Shown one piece after another: positions 46,416-58,499 of a stretch of 64,000 nucleotides of DNA; position 1 is the stretch's first letter; each line of letters begins with the position of its first letter. Source of the DNA: Canna indica (lineage: Eukaryota > Streptophyta > Magnoliopsida > Zingiberales > Cannaceae); NCBI GenBank assembly GCA_034359265.1, contig CP136897.1, forward strand, positions 31,607,501 through 31,671,500. The letters run 5' to 3'. The notes under the pieces were generated by a model that was not told the DNA's origin, did no database searches, and was given only the letters and a program-made list of their open reading frames with translations. A program made the translations under genes and the position numbers.

Positions 46416-46783
46416 GTCGTGAACTTCTGATCGTCGGCTAATAAGGGTGAGCGTCCGAGGGATAGCTCGGGGTCATTTTCTTCGTCTCTTCGCGCGCCTT
46501 TTAGCGCCACGTGAAAAGCTGAAATCGGACAATAATGCACGGAGTTACGCCCGTTTTAAACGAAAAATAATAATTGAAATGTTATTTTTCTTACTTATTT
46601 ACAAATTTTAATTTTTCGGGTCGGTTGGTCGATCGACCCGGCCGTAGAGGTTGCGGCGGGCCCCGCGCGGCCGATCGAAAGCCAAATTTTATGTCAACGA
46701 CGTCGTCCGTCCTTAACGTTTGGTTAGAAAGATTGGTAAGAAAAATGATCTCGTCGTGCAATCAAATAGGTAGTAAAAAAAAA

Positions 46784-46900
46784 GGTGCAACACGAGGACT
46801 TCCCAGGGGGTCACCCATCCTAGTACTACTCTCGCCCAAGCTCGCTTAACTTCGAAGTTCTGATGGGATCCGGTGCGTTAGTGCTGGTATGATTGCACCC
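46784..46900 (-). rRNA. 5S rRNA: 5S rRNA gene 99
   Basis: Changes T59A, C46T and G7A. Confidence 0.97.
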
Positions 46901-47268
46901 GTCACGCACTTCTGATCGTCGGCTAATAAGGGTGAGCGTCCGAGGGATAGCTCCGGGTCATTTTCTTCGTCTCTTCGCGCGCCTTTTAGCGCCACGTGAA
47001 AAGCCGAAATCGGACAATAATGCACGGCGTTATGCCCGTTTTAAACGAAAAATAATAATTGAAATGTTATTTTTCTTATTTATTTACAAATTTTAATTTT
47101 TCGGGTCGGTAGGTCGATCGAGCCGGCCGTAGAGGTTGCAACGGGCACCGCGCGGGCGATCGACAACCAAATTTTATTTCGACGACGTCGTCCGTCCTTA
47201 ACGTTTGGTTAGAAAGATTGGTAAAAAAAATGATCTCGTCATGCAATCAAATAGGTAGTAAAAAAAAT

Positions 47269-47385
47269 GGTGCAATACGAGGACTTCCCAGGGGGTCACC
47301 CATCCTAGTACTATTCTTGCCCAAGCTCGCTTAACTTCGTAGTTCTGATGGGATCCGGTGCGTTAGTGCTGGTATGATCGCACCC
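47269..47385 (-). rRNA. 5S rRNA: 5S rRNA gene 100
   Basis: Changes G110A, G72A, G68A, T59A and C46A. T-run starts with A then seven T; upstream box TTATTT. Confidence 0.94.
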
Positions 47386-47752
47386 GTCATGCACTTCTGA
47401 TCGTCGGCAAATAAGGCTGAGCGTCCGAGGGATAGCTCGGAGTCATTTTCTTCGTCTCTTCGCGCGCCTTTTAGCGCCACGTGAAAAGCTGAAATCGGAC
47501 AATAATGCACGGAGTTACGCCCGTTTTAAACGAAAAATAATAATTGAAATGTTATTTTTCTTATTTATTTAGAAATTTTAATTTTTCAGGTCGGTTGGTC
47601 GATCGAGCCGGCCGTAGAGGTTGCGGCGGGCCCCGCGCAGGCGATCGACAGCCAAATTTTATGTCGACGACGTCGTCCGTCCTTAACGTTTGGTTAGAAA
47701 GATTGGTAAAAAAATGATCTCGTCGTGCAATCAAATAGGTAGTATAAAAAAA

Positions 47753-47868
47753 GGTGCAACACGAGGACTTCCCAGGGGTCACCCATCCTAGTACTACTCT
47801 CGCCCAAGCAAGCTTAACTTCGGAGTTCTGATGGGATTCGGTGTGTTAGTGCTGGTATGATCGCACCC
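47753..47868 (-). rRNA. 5S rRNA: 5S rRNA gene 101
   Basis: 116 bp. G58T, G31A and G25A. Its unit is nearly the same as the next (offset 483). Confidence 0.96.
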
Positions 47869-48235
47869 GTGGTGCACTTCTGATCGTCGGCTAATAAGGA
47901 TGTGCGTCCGAGGGATAGCTCGGGGTCATTTTCTTCGTCTCTTCGCGCGCCTTCTAGCGCCACGTGAAAAGCTGAAATCGGACAATAATGCACGGAGTTA
48001 CGCCCGTTTTAAACGAAAAATAATAATTGAAATGTTATTTTTCTTATTTATTTACAAATTTTAATTTTTCGGGTCGGTTGGTCGATCGAGCCGGCCGTAG
48101 CGGTTGCGGCGGGCCCCGCGCAGGCGATCAACAGCCAAATTTTATGTCGACGACGTCGTCCGTCCTTAACGTTTGGTTAGAAAGATTGGTAAAAAAATGA
48201 TCTCGTCGTGCAATCAAATAGGTAGTATAAAAAAA

Positions 48236-48351
48236 GGTGCAGCACGAGGACTTCCCAGGGGTCACCCATCCTAGTACTACTCTCGCCCAAGCAAGCTTAA
48301 CTTCGGAGTTCTGATGGGATCCGGTGTGTTAGTGCTGGTATGATCGCACCC
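48236..48351 (-). rRNA. 5S rRNA: 5S rRNA gene 102
   Basis: 116 bp. T111C, G58T and G25A. Last gene of the second family A block. Confidence 0.96.
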
Positions 48352-48718
48352 GTCGTGCACTTCTGATCGTCGGCTAATAAGGATGTGCGTCCGAGGGATA
48401 GCTCGGGGTCATTTTCTTCGTCTCTTCGCGCGCCTTCTAGCGCCACGTGAAAAGCTGAAATCGGACAATAATGCACGGAGTTACGCCCGTTTTAAACGAA
48501 AAATAATAATTGAAATGTTATTTTTCTTATTTATTTACAAATTTTAATTTTTCGGGTCGGTTGGTCGATCGAGCCGGCCGTAGAGGTTGCGCGGGCCCCG
48601 CGCGGGCGATCGACAGCCAAATTTTATGTCGACGACGTCGTCCGTCCTTAACGTTTGGTTAGAAAAATTGGTAAAAAAAATGATCTCGTCGTTCAATCAA
48701 ATAGGTAGTAAAAAAACA

Positions 48719-48835
48719 AGTGCAACACGAGTACTTCCCTGGGGGTCACCCATCCTAGTACTACTCACGCCCAAGCACGCTTAACTTCGGAGTTCTGATG
48801 GGATCCGGTGCATTAGTGCTAGTATGATCGCACCC
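48719..48835 (-). rRNA. 5S rRNA: 5S rRNA gene 103
   Basis: Changes C117T, C104A, T96A, A69T, C24T and C15T. The 3' end reads CTTG then seven T. Confidence 0.93.
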
Positions 48836-49204
48836 ATTATGCACTTCTGATCGTCGTCTAATAAGGGTGAGCGTCCGAGGGAGAGTTCGGGGGCCATTTT
48901 CTTCGTCTCTTCGCGAGCCTTTTAGCGCCACGTGAAAAGCTGAAATCGGACAATAATGCACGGAGTTACGCCCGTTTTAAATGAAAAATAATTATTGAAA
49001 TGTTATTTTTCTTATTTATTTACAAATTTTAATTTTTTGGGTCGGTTGGTCGATCGAGCCAGCCGTAGAGGTTGCGGCGGGGCCCGCGCGGGCGATCGAC
49101 AGCTAAACTTTATGTCGACGACGTCGTCCGTCCTTAACGTTTGGTTAGAAAGATTGGTAAAAAAAATGATCTCGTCGTGCAATCAAATAGGAAGTAAAAA
49201 AAAT

Positions 49205-49321
49205 GGTGCAACACGAGGACTTCCCAGGGTGTCACCCATCATAGTACCACTCTCGCCCAAGCACGCTTAACTTCGGAGTTCGGATGGGATCCGGTGCGTT
49301 AGTGCTGGTATGATCGAATCT
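49205..49321 (-). rRNA. 5S rRNA: 5S rRNA gene 104
   Basis: Changes C92A, G81T, A74G, A40C, G5T, G3A and G1A. Three helix I bases are altered, so folding of the ends is doubtful. Confidence 0.92.
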
Positions 49322-49689
49322 GTCATGCACTTCTGATCGTCGGCTAATAAGGTTGAGCGTCCGTGGGACAGCTCGGGGTCGTTTTCTTCGTCTCTTCACG
49401 CGCCTTTCAGCGCCACGTGAAAAGCTGAAATCGGACAATAATGCACGGAGTTACGCCCGTTTTAAACGAAAAATAATAATTGAAATGTTATTTTTCTTAT
49501 TTATTTACAAATTTTAGTTTTTCGGGTCGGTTGGTCGATCGAGCCGGCCGTAGAGGTTGCGGCGGGCCCCGAGCTGGCGATGGACAGCCAAATTTTATAT
49601 CGACGACGTCGTCCGTCCTTAACGTTTGGTTAGAAAGATTGGTAAAAAAAATGATCTCGTCGTGCAATCAAATAAGTAGTAAAAAATAA

Positions 49690-49806
49690 GGTGCAACACG
49701 AGGACTTCCCAGGGGGTCACCCATCCTAGTACTACTCTCGCCCAAGCACGCTTAACTTCAAAGTTTTGATGGGATCCGGTGCGTTAGTACTAGTATGATC
49801 ACAACA
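49690..49806 (-). rRNA. 5S rRNA: 5S rRNA gene 105, 5' end degenerate
   Basis: The 5' end reads TGTTGTGATC instead of GGGTGCGATC (G1T, G3T, C6T), with C18T, C15T, G41A, C46T and C47T. The 5' strand of helix I is damaged. The T-run is A then five or six T. Confidence 0.88.
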
Positions 49807-50174
49807 AATATGCACTTCTGATCGTCGGCTAATAAGGGTGAGCGTCCGAGGGAGAGTTCGGGGGTCATTTTCTTCGTCTCTTTGCGCGCCTGTCAGCGCC
49901 ACGTGAAAAGCTGAAATCGGACAATAATGCACGGAGTTACGCCCGTTTTAAACGAAAAATAATAATTGAAATGTTATTTTTCTTATTTATTTACAAATTT
50001 TAATTTTTGGGGTCGGTTGGTCGATCGAGCCGGCCGTAGAGGTTGCGGCGAGCCCCGCGCGGGCAATCGATAGCCAAGATTTATGGCGATGACGTCGTCC
50101 GTCCTTAACGTTTGGTTAGAAAGATTGGTAAAAAAATGATCTCGTCGTGCAATAAAATAGGTAGTAAAAAAAAA

Positions 50175-50291
50175 GGTGCAACACGAGGACTTCCCAAGGG
50201 GTCACCCATCCTAGTACCACTCTCGCGCAAGCACGCTTCACTTCGGAGTTCTGATGGGATCCGGTGCGTTAGTGCTAGTATGATCGCACCC
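50175..50291 (-). rRNA. 5S rRNA: 5S rRNA gene 106, G65C family
   Basis: Full set of linked changes A74G, G65C, T53G and C15T, with C95T. T53G is in box A; G65C breaks the C14-G65 pair of helix II and C15T weakens C15-G64. Confidence 0.95.
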
Positions 50292-50659
50292 GTCATGCAC
50301 TTCTGATCGTCGGCTAATAAGGGCGAGCGTCCGAGGGACAGCTCGGGGTCATTTTCTTCCTCTCTTCGCGCGCCTTTCAGCGCCACTTGAAAAGCTGAAA
50401 TCGGACAATAATGCACGGAGTTACGCCCGTTTTAAACGAAAAATAATAATTGAAATGTTATTTTTCTTATTTATATACAAATTTTAATTTTTCGGGTCGG
50501 TTGGTCGATCGAACCGGCCGTAGAGGTTGCGGCGGGCCCCGCGCGGGCGATCGACAACCAAATTTTTTGTCGACGACGTCGTCCGTCCTTAACGTTTGGT
50601 TAGAAAGATTGGTAAAAATAATGATCTCGTCGTGCAATCAAATAGGTAGTAAAAAAAAA

Positions 50660-50776
50660 GGTGCAACACGAGGACTTCCCAAGGGGTCACCCATCCTAGT
50701 ACTACTTTCGCCCAAGCATGCTTAACTTCGGAGTTCTGATGGGATCCGGTGCGTTAGTGCTGGTATGATCGCACCC
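50660..50776 (-). rRNA. 5S rRNA: 5S rRNA gene 107
   Basis: Changes C95T, G70A and G58A. Confidence 0.97.
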
Positions 50777-51144
50777 AATATGCACTTCTGATCGTCGGCT
50801 AATAAGGGTGAGCGTCCGAGGGACAACTCGGGGTCATTTTCTTCCTCTCTTCGCGCGCCTTTCAGCGCCACGTGAAAAGCTGAAATCCGACAATAATGCA
50901 CGGAGTTACGCCCGTTTTAAACGAAAAATAATAATTGAAATGTTATTTTTCTTATTTATTTACAAATTTTAATTTTTTGGGTCGGTTGGTCGATCGAGCC
51001 GGCCGTAGAGGTTGCGGCGGTACCCTCGCGGGCGATCGACAGCCAAGATTTATGGCGACGACGTCGTCCGTCCTTAACGTTTGGTTAGAAAAATTGGTAA
51101 AAAAAATGATCCCGTTGTGCAATCAAATAGGTAGTAAAAAAACA

Positions 51145-51261
51145 AGTGCAACACGAGGACTTCCCAGGGGGTCACCCATCCTAGTACTACTCTCACACAA
51201 ACACGCTTAACTTCGAAGTTCTGATGGGATGCAGTGCGTTAGTGTTGATATGATCGCACCC
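51145..51261 (-). rRNA. 5S rRNA: 5S rRNA gene 108, C14T/G65T family, divergent
   Basis: C14T with G65T, plus C117T, C67T, C61T, C46T, G31C, C29T and G17A. The 14-65 pair becomes U-U. Confidence 0.9.
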
Positions 51262-51630
51262 GTCATTTACTTCTGATCGTCGGCTAATAAGGGCGAGCGT
51301 CCGAGGGACAGCTCGGGGCCATTTTCTTCGTCTCTTCGCGCGCCTTTCAGCGCCACGTGAAAAGCTAAAATCGGACAATAATGCACGGAGTTACGCCCGT
51401 TTTAAATGAAAAATAATAATTGAAATGTTATTTTTCTTATTTATTTACAAATTTTAATTTTTCGGGTCGGTTGGTCGATCAAGCCGGCCGTAGAGGTTGC
51501 GGCGGGCCCCGCGCGGGCGATCGACAGCCAAGATTTATGGCGACGACGTCGTTCGTCCTTAACGTTTGGTTAGAAAGATTGGTAAAAAAAAATGATCTCG
51601 TCGTGCAATCAAATAGGTAGTAAAAGAAAA

Positions 51631-51747
51631 AGTGCAACATGAGGAATTCCCAAGGGGTCACCCATCCTAGTACTACTATCGCCCAAGCACGCTTAACTTC
51701 GGAATTCTAATGGGATCCGGTGTGTTAGTGCTGGTATGATCGCACCC
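51631..51747 (-). rRNA. 5S rRNA: 5S rRNA gene 109
   Basis: Changes C117T, G108A, G102T, C95T, G70T, C44T, C39T and G25A. The T-run is broken by C. Confidence 0.92.
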
Positions 51748-52116
51748 GTCGTGCACTTCTGATCGTCGGCTAATAAGGGCGAGCGTCCGAGGGACAGCTC
51801 GGGGCCATTTTCTTCGTCTCTTCGCGCGCCTTTCAGCGCCACGTGAAAAACTAAAATCGGACAATAATGCACGGAGTTACGCCCGTTTTAAATGAAAAAT
51901 AATAATTGAAATGTTATTTTTCTTATTTATTTACAAATTTTAATTTTTCGGGTCGGTTGGTCGATCAAGCCGGCCGTAGAGGTTGCGGCGGGCCCCGCGC
52001 GGGCGATCGACAACATTGATTTATGGCGACGACGTCGTTCGTCCTTAACGTTTGGTTAGAAAGATTGGTAAAAAAAAATGATCTCGTCGTGCAATCAAAT
52101 AGGTAGTAAAAGAAAA

Positions 52117-52233
52117 AGTGCAACATGAGGACTTCCCAAGGGGTCACCCATCCTAGTACTACTATCGCCCAAGCACACTTAACTTCGGAGTTCTAATGGG
52201 ATCCGGTGCGTTAGTGCTGGTATGATCGCAACC
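52117..52233 (-). rRNA. 5S rRNA: 5S rRNA gene 110
   Basis: Neighbour copy of gene 109 by spacer: C117T, G108A, C95T, G70T, C57T, C39T and G3T. Upstream box is TTACTA. Confidence 0.92.
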
Positions 52234-52602
52234 GTTATGCACTTCTGATCGTCGGATAGTAAGGGTGAGCGTCCGAGGGAGAGTTCGGGGGTCATTTTCT
52301 TCATCTCTTCGCGCGCCTTTCAGCGCCATGTGAACAGCTAAAATCGGACAATAATGCGCGGAGTTACGCCCGTTTTAAACGAAAAATAATAATTGAAATG
52401 TTATTTTTCTTATTTATTTACAAATTTTAATTTTTCGGGTCGGTTGGTCGATGGAGCCGGCCGTAGAGTTTGCGGCGGGCCCCGCGCGGGCGATCGACAG
52501 CCAAATTTTATGTTGACAACGTCGTCCGTCCTTAACGTTTGGTTAGAAAGATTGGTAAAAAAAACGATCTCGTCGTGCAATCAAATAGGTAGTAAAAAAA
52601 AA

Positions 52603-52719
52603 GGTTCAACGCGAGGACTTCCCAGGGGGTTACCCATCCTAGTACTACTCTCGCACAAGCACGCTTAACTTCGAAGTTCTGATGGGATCCGGTGCGTTAG
52701 TGCTGATATGATCGCACCC
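52603..52719 (-). rRNA. 5S rRNA: 5S rRNA gene 111, C14T/G65T family
   Basis: C14T with G65T, plus C114A, T109C, G89A and C46T. Confidence 0.93.
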
Positions 52720-53088
52720 GTCATGCACTTCTGATCGTCGGCTAATAAGGGTGAGCGTCCGAGGGAGAGTTCGGGGGTCATTTTCTTCATCTCTTCGCGC
52801 GCCTTTCAGCGCCACGTGAAAAGCTGAAATCAGACAATAATGCACGGAGTTGCGCATGTTTTAAACGAAAAATAATAATTGAAATGTTATTTTTCTTATT
52901 TATTTACAAATTTTAATTTTTCGGGTCGGTTGCTCGATCGAGCCTGCCGTAGAGGTTGCGGCGGGCCACGCGCGGACGATCGACAGCCAAGATTTATGGC
53001 GACGACGTCGTCCGTCCTTAACGTTTGGTTAGAAAGATTGGTAAAAAAAATGATCTCGTTGTGCAATCAAATAGGTAGTAAAAAAAAA

Positions 53089-53205
53089 AATGCAACACGA
53101 GGACTTCCCAAGGGGTCACCCATCCTAGTACCACTCTCGCGCAAGCACGCTTCACTTCGGAGTTCTGATGGGATCCGGTGCGTTAGTACTAGTATGATCG
53201 CACCC
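53089..53205 (-). rRNA. 5S rRNA: 5S rRNA gene 112, G65C family
   Basis: A74G, G65C, T53G and C15T with C18T and C95T. C117T and C116T merge the 3' end into the T-run (GCA then T11). Confidence 0.94.
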
Positions 53206-53561
53206 GTCATGCACTTCTGATCGTCGGCTAATAAGGGTGAGCGTCCGAGGGACAACTCGGGGTCATTTTCGTCCTCTCTTCGCGCGCCTTTCAGCGCCAC
53301 GTGAAAAGCTGAAATCGGACAATAATGCACGGAGTTACGCCCGTTTTAAACGAAAAATAATAATTGAAATGTTATTTTTCTTCTTTATTTACAAATTTTA
53401 ATTTTTCGGGTCGGTTGGTCGATCGAGCCGGTCGTAGATGTTGCGGCGGGCGATCGACAGCCAAATTTTATAGCGACGACGTCGTCCGTCCTTAACGTTT
53501 GGTTAGAAAGATTGGTAAAAAAAATGAGCTCGTCATGCAATCAAATAGGTTAAAAAAAAAA

Positions 53562-53678
53562 GGTGCAACAAGAGGACTTCCCACGGGGTCACCCATCCTA
53601 GTACTACTCTCGCCCAAGCATGCTTAACTTCGGAGTTCTGATGGGATCCGGTGCGTTAGTGCTGGTATGATCGCACCC
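53562..53678 (-). rRNA. 5S rRNA: 5S rRNA gene 113
   Basis: Changes G108T, C95G and G58A. Terminator is T10 with the spacer after it reading AACC instead of ACTACC. Confidence 0.95.
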
Positions 53679-54046
53679 GTCACGCACTTCTGATCGTCGG
53701 CTAATAAGGGTGAGCGTCCGAGGGACAGCTCGGGGTCATTTTCTTCGTCTCTTCGCGCGCCTTTCAGCGCCACGTGAAAAGCTGAAATCGGACAATAATG
53801 CACGGAGTTACGCCCGTTTTAAACGAAAAATAATAATTGAAATGTTATTTTCCGTATTTATTTACAAATTTTAATTTTTCGGGTCGGTTGGTCGATCGAG
53901 CCGGCCGTAGAGGTTACGGCGGGCCCCGCGCGGGCGATCGACAGCCAAATTTTATGTCGACGACGTCGTCCGTCCTTAACGTTTGGTTAGAAAGATTGGT
54001 AAAAAAAATGATCTCGTCGTGCAATCAAATAGGTAGTAAAAAAAAA

Positions 54047-54163
54047 GGTGCAACACGAGGACTTCCCAGGGGTTCACCCATCCTAGTATTACTCTCGCCC
54101 AAGCACGCTTAACTTCGGAGTTCTGATGGGATCCGGTGCGTTAGTACTGGTATGATCGCACCC
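54047..54163 (-). rRNA. 5S rRNA: 5S rRNA gene 114
   Basis: Changes C91A, G75A and C18T. First unit of the family A island at 53.9-55.3 kb. Confidence 0.97.
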
Positions 54164-54522
54164 GTCGTGCACTTCTGATCGCCGGCTAATAAGGGTGAGC
54201 GTCCGAGGGATAGCTCGGGGTCATTATCTTCGTCTCTTCGCGCCTTTTAGCGCCACGTGAAAAGCTGAAATCGGACAATAATGCACGGAGTTAAGCCCGT
54301 TTTAAACGAAAAATAATAATTGAAATATTATTTTTCTTATTTATTTACAAATTTTAATTTTTCGGGTCGATCGAGCCGGCCGTAGAGGTTGCGGCGGGCC
54401 CCGCGCGGGCGATCGACAGCCAAATTTTATGTCGACGACGTCGTCCGTCCATAACGTTTGGTTAGAAAGATTGGTAAAAAAAATGATCTCGTTGTGCAAT
54501 CAAATAGGAAGTAAAAAAAAAA

Positions 54523-54639
54523 GGTGCAACACGAGGACTTCCCAGGGGGTCACCCATCCTAGTACTACTCTTGCCCAAGCACGCTTAACTTCGGAGTTCT
54601 GATGGGATCCGGTGCGTTAGTGCTAGTATGATCGCACCC
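54523..54639 (-). rRNA. 5S rRNA: 5S rRNA gene 115
   Basis: Changes G68A and C15T. Downstream spacer has lost 8 bp (GGTTGGTC) near 54367. Confidence 0.97.
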
Positions 54640-55007
54640 GTCGTGCACTTCTGATCGTCGGCTAATAAGGGTGAGCGTCCGAGGGATAGCTCGGGGTCAT
54701 TTTCTTCGTCTCTTCGCGCGCCTTTTAGCGCCACGTGAAAAGATGAAATCGGACAATAATGCACGAAGTTACGCCCGTTTTAAACGAAAAATAATAATTG
54801 AAATGTTATTTTTCTTATTTATTTACAAATTTTAATTTTTCAGGTCGATTGGTCGATCGAGCCGGCCGTAGAGGTTGCGGCGGGCCCCGCGCAGGCGATC
54901 GAGAGCCAAATTTTATGTCGACGACGTCGTCCGTCCTTAACGTTTGGTTAGAAAGATTGGTAAAAAAAATGATCTCGTCGTGCAATCAAATAGGAAGTAA
55001 AAAAAAT

Positions 55008-55124
55008 GGTGCAACACGAGGACTTCCCAGGGGGTCACCCATCCTAGTACTACTCTCGCCCAAGCACGCTTAACTTCGGAGTTCTGATGGGATCCGGTGC
55101 GTTAGTGCTGGTATGATCGCACCC
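55008..55124 (-). rRNA. 5S rRNA: 5S rRNA gene 116, exact consensus
   Basis: As read by eye it has no difference from the array majority sequence over 117 bp, so it is the best single representative of a functional copy here. The T-run starts with A then seven T's worth of stop signal. Confidence 0.97.
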
Positions 55125-55481
55125 GTCGTGCACTTCTGATCGTCGGCTAATAAGGGTGAGCGTCCGAGGGATAGCTCGGGGTCATTTTCTTCGTCTCTTC
55201 GCGCGCCTTTCAGCGCCACGTGAAAAGCTGAAATCGGACAATAATGCACGGAGTTACGCCCGTTTTAAACGAAAAATAATAATTGAAATGTTATTTTTCT
55301 TATTTATTTACAAATTTTAATTTTTCGGGTCGGTTGGTCGATCGAGCCGGTCGTAGAGGTTGCGGCGGGCGATCGACAGCCAAATTTTATGGCGACGACG
55401 TCATCTGTCCTTAACGTTTGGTTAGAAAGATTGGTAAAAAAAATGATCTCGTCATGCACTCAAATAGGTAAAAAAAAAAAA

Positions 55482-55598
55482 GGTGTTTCATGAGGACTTC
55501 CTAGGGGGTCACCCATCCTAGTACTACTCTCGCCCAAGCACGATTAACTTCAGAGTTCTGATGGGATCCGGTGCGTTAGTTCTGGTATGATCGCACCC
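55482..55598 (-). rRNA. 5S rRNA: 5S rRNA gene 117, 3' end altered
   Basis: The 3' end reads CTCATGAAACACC where consensus has CTCGTGTTGCACC (G108A, T111A, T112A, G113A). Also G97A, G56T, C47T and C18A. Relatives are genes 121 and 127. Confidence 0.91.
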
Positions 55599-55966
55599 GT
55601 CATGCTCTTCTGATCGTCGGCTAATAAGGGTGAGCCTCCGTGGGACAGCTCGGGGTCATTTTCTTCGTCTCTTCGCGCGCCTTTCAGCGCCACGTGAAAA
55701 GCTGAAATCAGACAATAATGCACGGAGTTACGCCCGTTTTAAACGAAAAATAATAATTGAATTGTTATTTTTCTTATTTATTTATAAATTTTAATTTTTC
55801 GGGTCGGTTGGTCGATCGAGCCGGCTGTAGAGGTTGCGGCGGTCCCGTCGCGGGCGATCGACAGCCAAGATTTATGTCGACGACGTCGTTCGTCCTTAAC
55901 GTTTGGTTAGAAAAATTAGTAAAAAAAATGATCTCGTCGTGCAATCAAATAGGTAGTAAAAAAACA

Positions 55967-56083
55967 AGTGCAACACGAGGACTACCCAGAGGGTCACCCA
56001 TCCTAGTACTACCCTCGCACAAGCACGCTTAACTTCGAATTTCTGATGGGATCCGATGCGTTAGTGCTGATATGATCGCACCC
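55967..56083 (-). rRNA. 5S rRNA: 5S rRNA gene 118, C14T/G65T family
   Basis: C14T with G65T, plus C117T, A100T, C94T, A71G, C46T, C44A and C29T. Copies at genes 128 (offset 4,803) and, in its 5' half, 130. Confidence 0.92.
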
Positions 56084-56452
56084 GTCATGCACTTCTGATC
56101 GTCGGCTAATAAGGGTGAGCGTCCGAGGGAGAGTTCGGGGGTCATTTTTATTATCTCTTCGCGCGCCTTTCAGCGCCACGTGAAAAGCTAAAATCGGAAC
56201 ATAATGCACGGAGTTACGCCCGTTTTAAACGAAAAATAATAATTGAAATGTTATTTTTCTTATTTATTTACAAATTTTAATTTTTGGGGTCGGTTGGTCG
56301 ATCGAGCCTGCCGTAGAGGTTGCGGCGGGCCCCGCGCGGACGATCGACAACTAAGATTTATGGCGACGACGTCGTCCGTCCTTAACGTTTGGTTAGAAAG
56401 ATTGGTAAAAAAAATAATCTCATCGTGCAATCAAATAGGTAGTAAAAAAAAA

Positions 56453-56569
56453 GGTGCAACACGAGGACTTCCCAAGGGGTCGCCCATCCTAGTACCACTA
56501 TCGCGCAAGCACGCTTCACTTCGGAGTTCTGATGGGATCCGGTGCGTTAGTGCTAGTATGATCGCACCC
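56453..56569 (-). rRNA. 5S rRNA: 5S rRNA gene 119, G65C family
   Basis: A74G, G65C, T53G and C15T with C95T, T88C and G70T. Copy at gene 122 (offset 1,445). Confidence 0.94.
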
Positions 56570-56937
56570 GTCATGCACTTCTGATCGTCGGCTAATAAGG
56601 GTGAGCGTCCGAGGGACAACTCGGGGTCATTTTCTTCGTCTCTTCGCGCGCCTTTCAGCGCCACGTGAAAAGCTGAAATCGGACAATAATGCACGGAGTT
56701 ACGCCCGTTTTAAACGAAAAATAATAATTGAAATGTTATTTTTCTTATTTATTTACAAATTTTAATTTTTCGGGTCGGTTGGTCAATCGAGTCGGCCGTA
56801 GAGGATGCGGCGGGCCCCGCGCGGGCTATCGACAGCCAAGATTTATGGCGACGACGTCGTCCGTCCTTAACGTTTGGTTTGAAAGATTGGTAAAAAAAAT
56901 GATCTCGTCGTGCAATCAAATAGGTAGTAAAAAAAAA

Positions 56938-57054
56938 GGTGCAACACGAGGACTTCCCAAGGGGTCACCCATCCTAGTACCACTCTCGCGCAAGCACGCT
57001 TCACTTCGGAGTTCTGATGGGATCCGGTGCGTTAGTGCTAGTATGATTGCACCC
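56938..57054 (-). rRNA. 5S rRNA: 5S rRNA gene 120, G65C family
   Basis: A74G, G65C, T53G and C15T with C95T and G7A. Confidence 0.94.
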
Positions 57055-57412
57055 GTCATGCACTTCTGATCGTCGGCTAATAAGGTTGTGCGTCCGAGGG
57101 ACAATTCGGGGTTATTTTCTTCCTCTCTTCGCACGCCTTTTAGCGCCACGTGAAAAGCTGAAATCGGACAATAATGCACGGAGTTACGCTCGTTTTAAAC
57201 GAAAAGCAATAATTGAAATGTTATTTTTCTTATTTATTTACAAATTTTAATTTTTCGGGTCGGTTGGTCGATCGAGCTGGCCGTAGAGGTTGCGGCGGGC
57301 GATCGACAGCCAAATTTTATGGCGACGACGTCATCTGTCCTTAACGTTTGGTTAGAAAGATTGGTAAAAAAAATGATCTCGTCATGCACTCAAATAGGTA
57401 AAAAAAAAAAAA

Positions 57413-57529
57413 GGTGTTACATGAGGACTTCCTAGGGGGTCACCCATCCTAGTACTACTCTCGCCCAAGCACGATTAACTTCAGAGTTCTGATGGGATCC
57501 GGTGCGTTAGTGCTGGTATGATCGCACCC
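57413..57529 (-). rRNA. 5S rRNA: 5S rRNA gene 121, 3' end altered
   Basis: G113A, T112A, G108A, G97A, G56T and C47T. The terminator is twelve T, among the longest here. Confidence 0.92.
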
Positions 57530-57897
57530 GTCATGCTCTTCTGATCGTCGGCTAATAAGGGTGAGCCTCCGTGGGACAGCTCGGGGTCATTTTCTTCGTC
57601 TCTTCGCGCGCCTTTCAGCGCCACGTGAAAAGCTGAAATCAGACAATAATGCACGGAGTTACGCCCGTTTTAAACGACAAATAATAATTGAAATGTTATT
57701 TTTCTTATTTATTTATAAATTTTAATTTTTGGGGTCGGTTGGTCGATCGAGCCTGCCGTAGAGGTTGCGGCGGGCCCCACGCGGACGATCGACAACTAAG
57801 ATTTATGGCGACGACGTCGTCCGTCCTTAACGTTTGGTTAGAAAGATTGGTAAAAAAAATGATCTCATCGTGCAATCAAATAGGTAGTAAAAAAAAA

Positions 57898-58014
57898 GGT
57901 GCAACACGAGGACTTCCCAAGGGGTCGCCCATCCTAGTACCACTATCGCGCAAGCACGCTTCACTTCGGAGTTCTGATGGGATCCGGTGCGTTAGTGCTA
58001 GTATGATCGCACCC
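57898..58014 (-). rRNA. 5S rRNA: 5S rRNA gene 122, G65C family
   Basis: Same gene changes as gene 119. Confidence 0.94.
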
Positions 58015-58382
58015 GTCATGCACTTCTGATGGTCGGCTAATAAGGGTGAGCGTCCGAGGGACAACTCGGGGTCATTTTCTTCGTCTCTTCGCGCGCCTTT
58101 CAGCGCCACGTGAAAAGCTGAAATCGGACAATAATGCACGGAGTTACGCCCGTTTTAAACGAAAAATAATAATTGAAATGTTATTTTTCTTATTTATTTA
58201 CAAATTTTAATTTTTCGGGTCGGTTGGTCAATCGAGTCGGCCGTAGAGGTTGCGGCGGGCCCCGCGCGGGCTATCGACAGCCAAGATTTATGGCGACGAT
58301 GTCGTCCGTCCTTAACGTTTGGTTTGAAAGATTGGTAAAAAAAATGATCTCGTCGTGCAATCAAATAGGTAGTAAAAAAAAA

Positions 58383-58499
58383 GGTGCAACACGAGGACTT
58401 CCCAAGGGGTCACCCATCCTAGTACCACTCTCGCGCAAGCACGCTTCACTTCGGAGTTCTGATGGTATCCGGTGCGTTAGTGCTAGTATGATTGCACCC
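58383..58499 (-). rRNA. 5S rRNA: 5S rRNA gene 123, G65C family
   Basis: Gene 120's changes plus C34A. Confidence 0.94.

Larger units (their letters stand above)
42300..46600. repeat. Block duplicated at offset ~2,904 bp
   Basis: Genes 90-92 with spacers recur as 96-98, including G70C/G72A, a spacer base change in ATGTCTACGACG, and TTTTTTC in the AT tract. Confidence 0.85.
43700..49690. repeat. Two-unit block duplicated at offset 5,326 bp
   Basis: Genes 93-94 region (43.7-44.3 kb) recurs at 49.0-49.7 kb: same C92A, A40C and G5T, and the spacer variant GCTGGCGATGGACAGCC. It carries family A spacers into the family B block. Confidence 0.85.
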
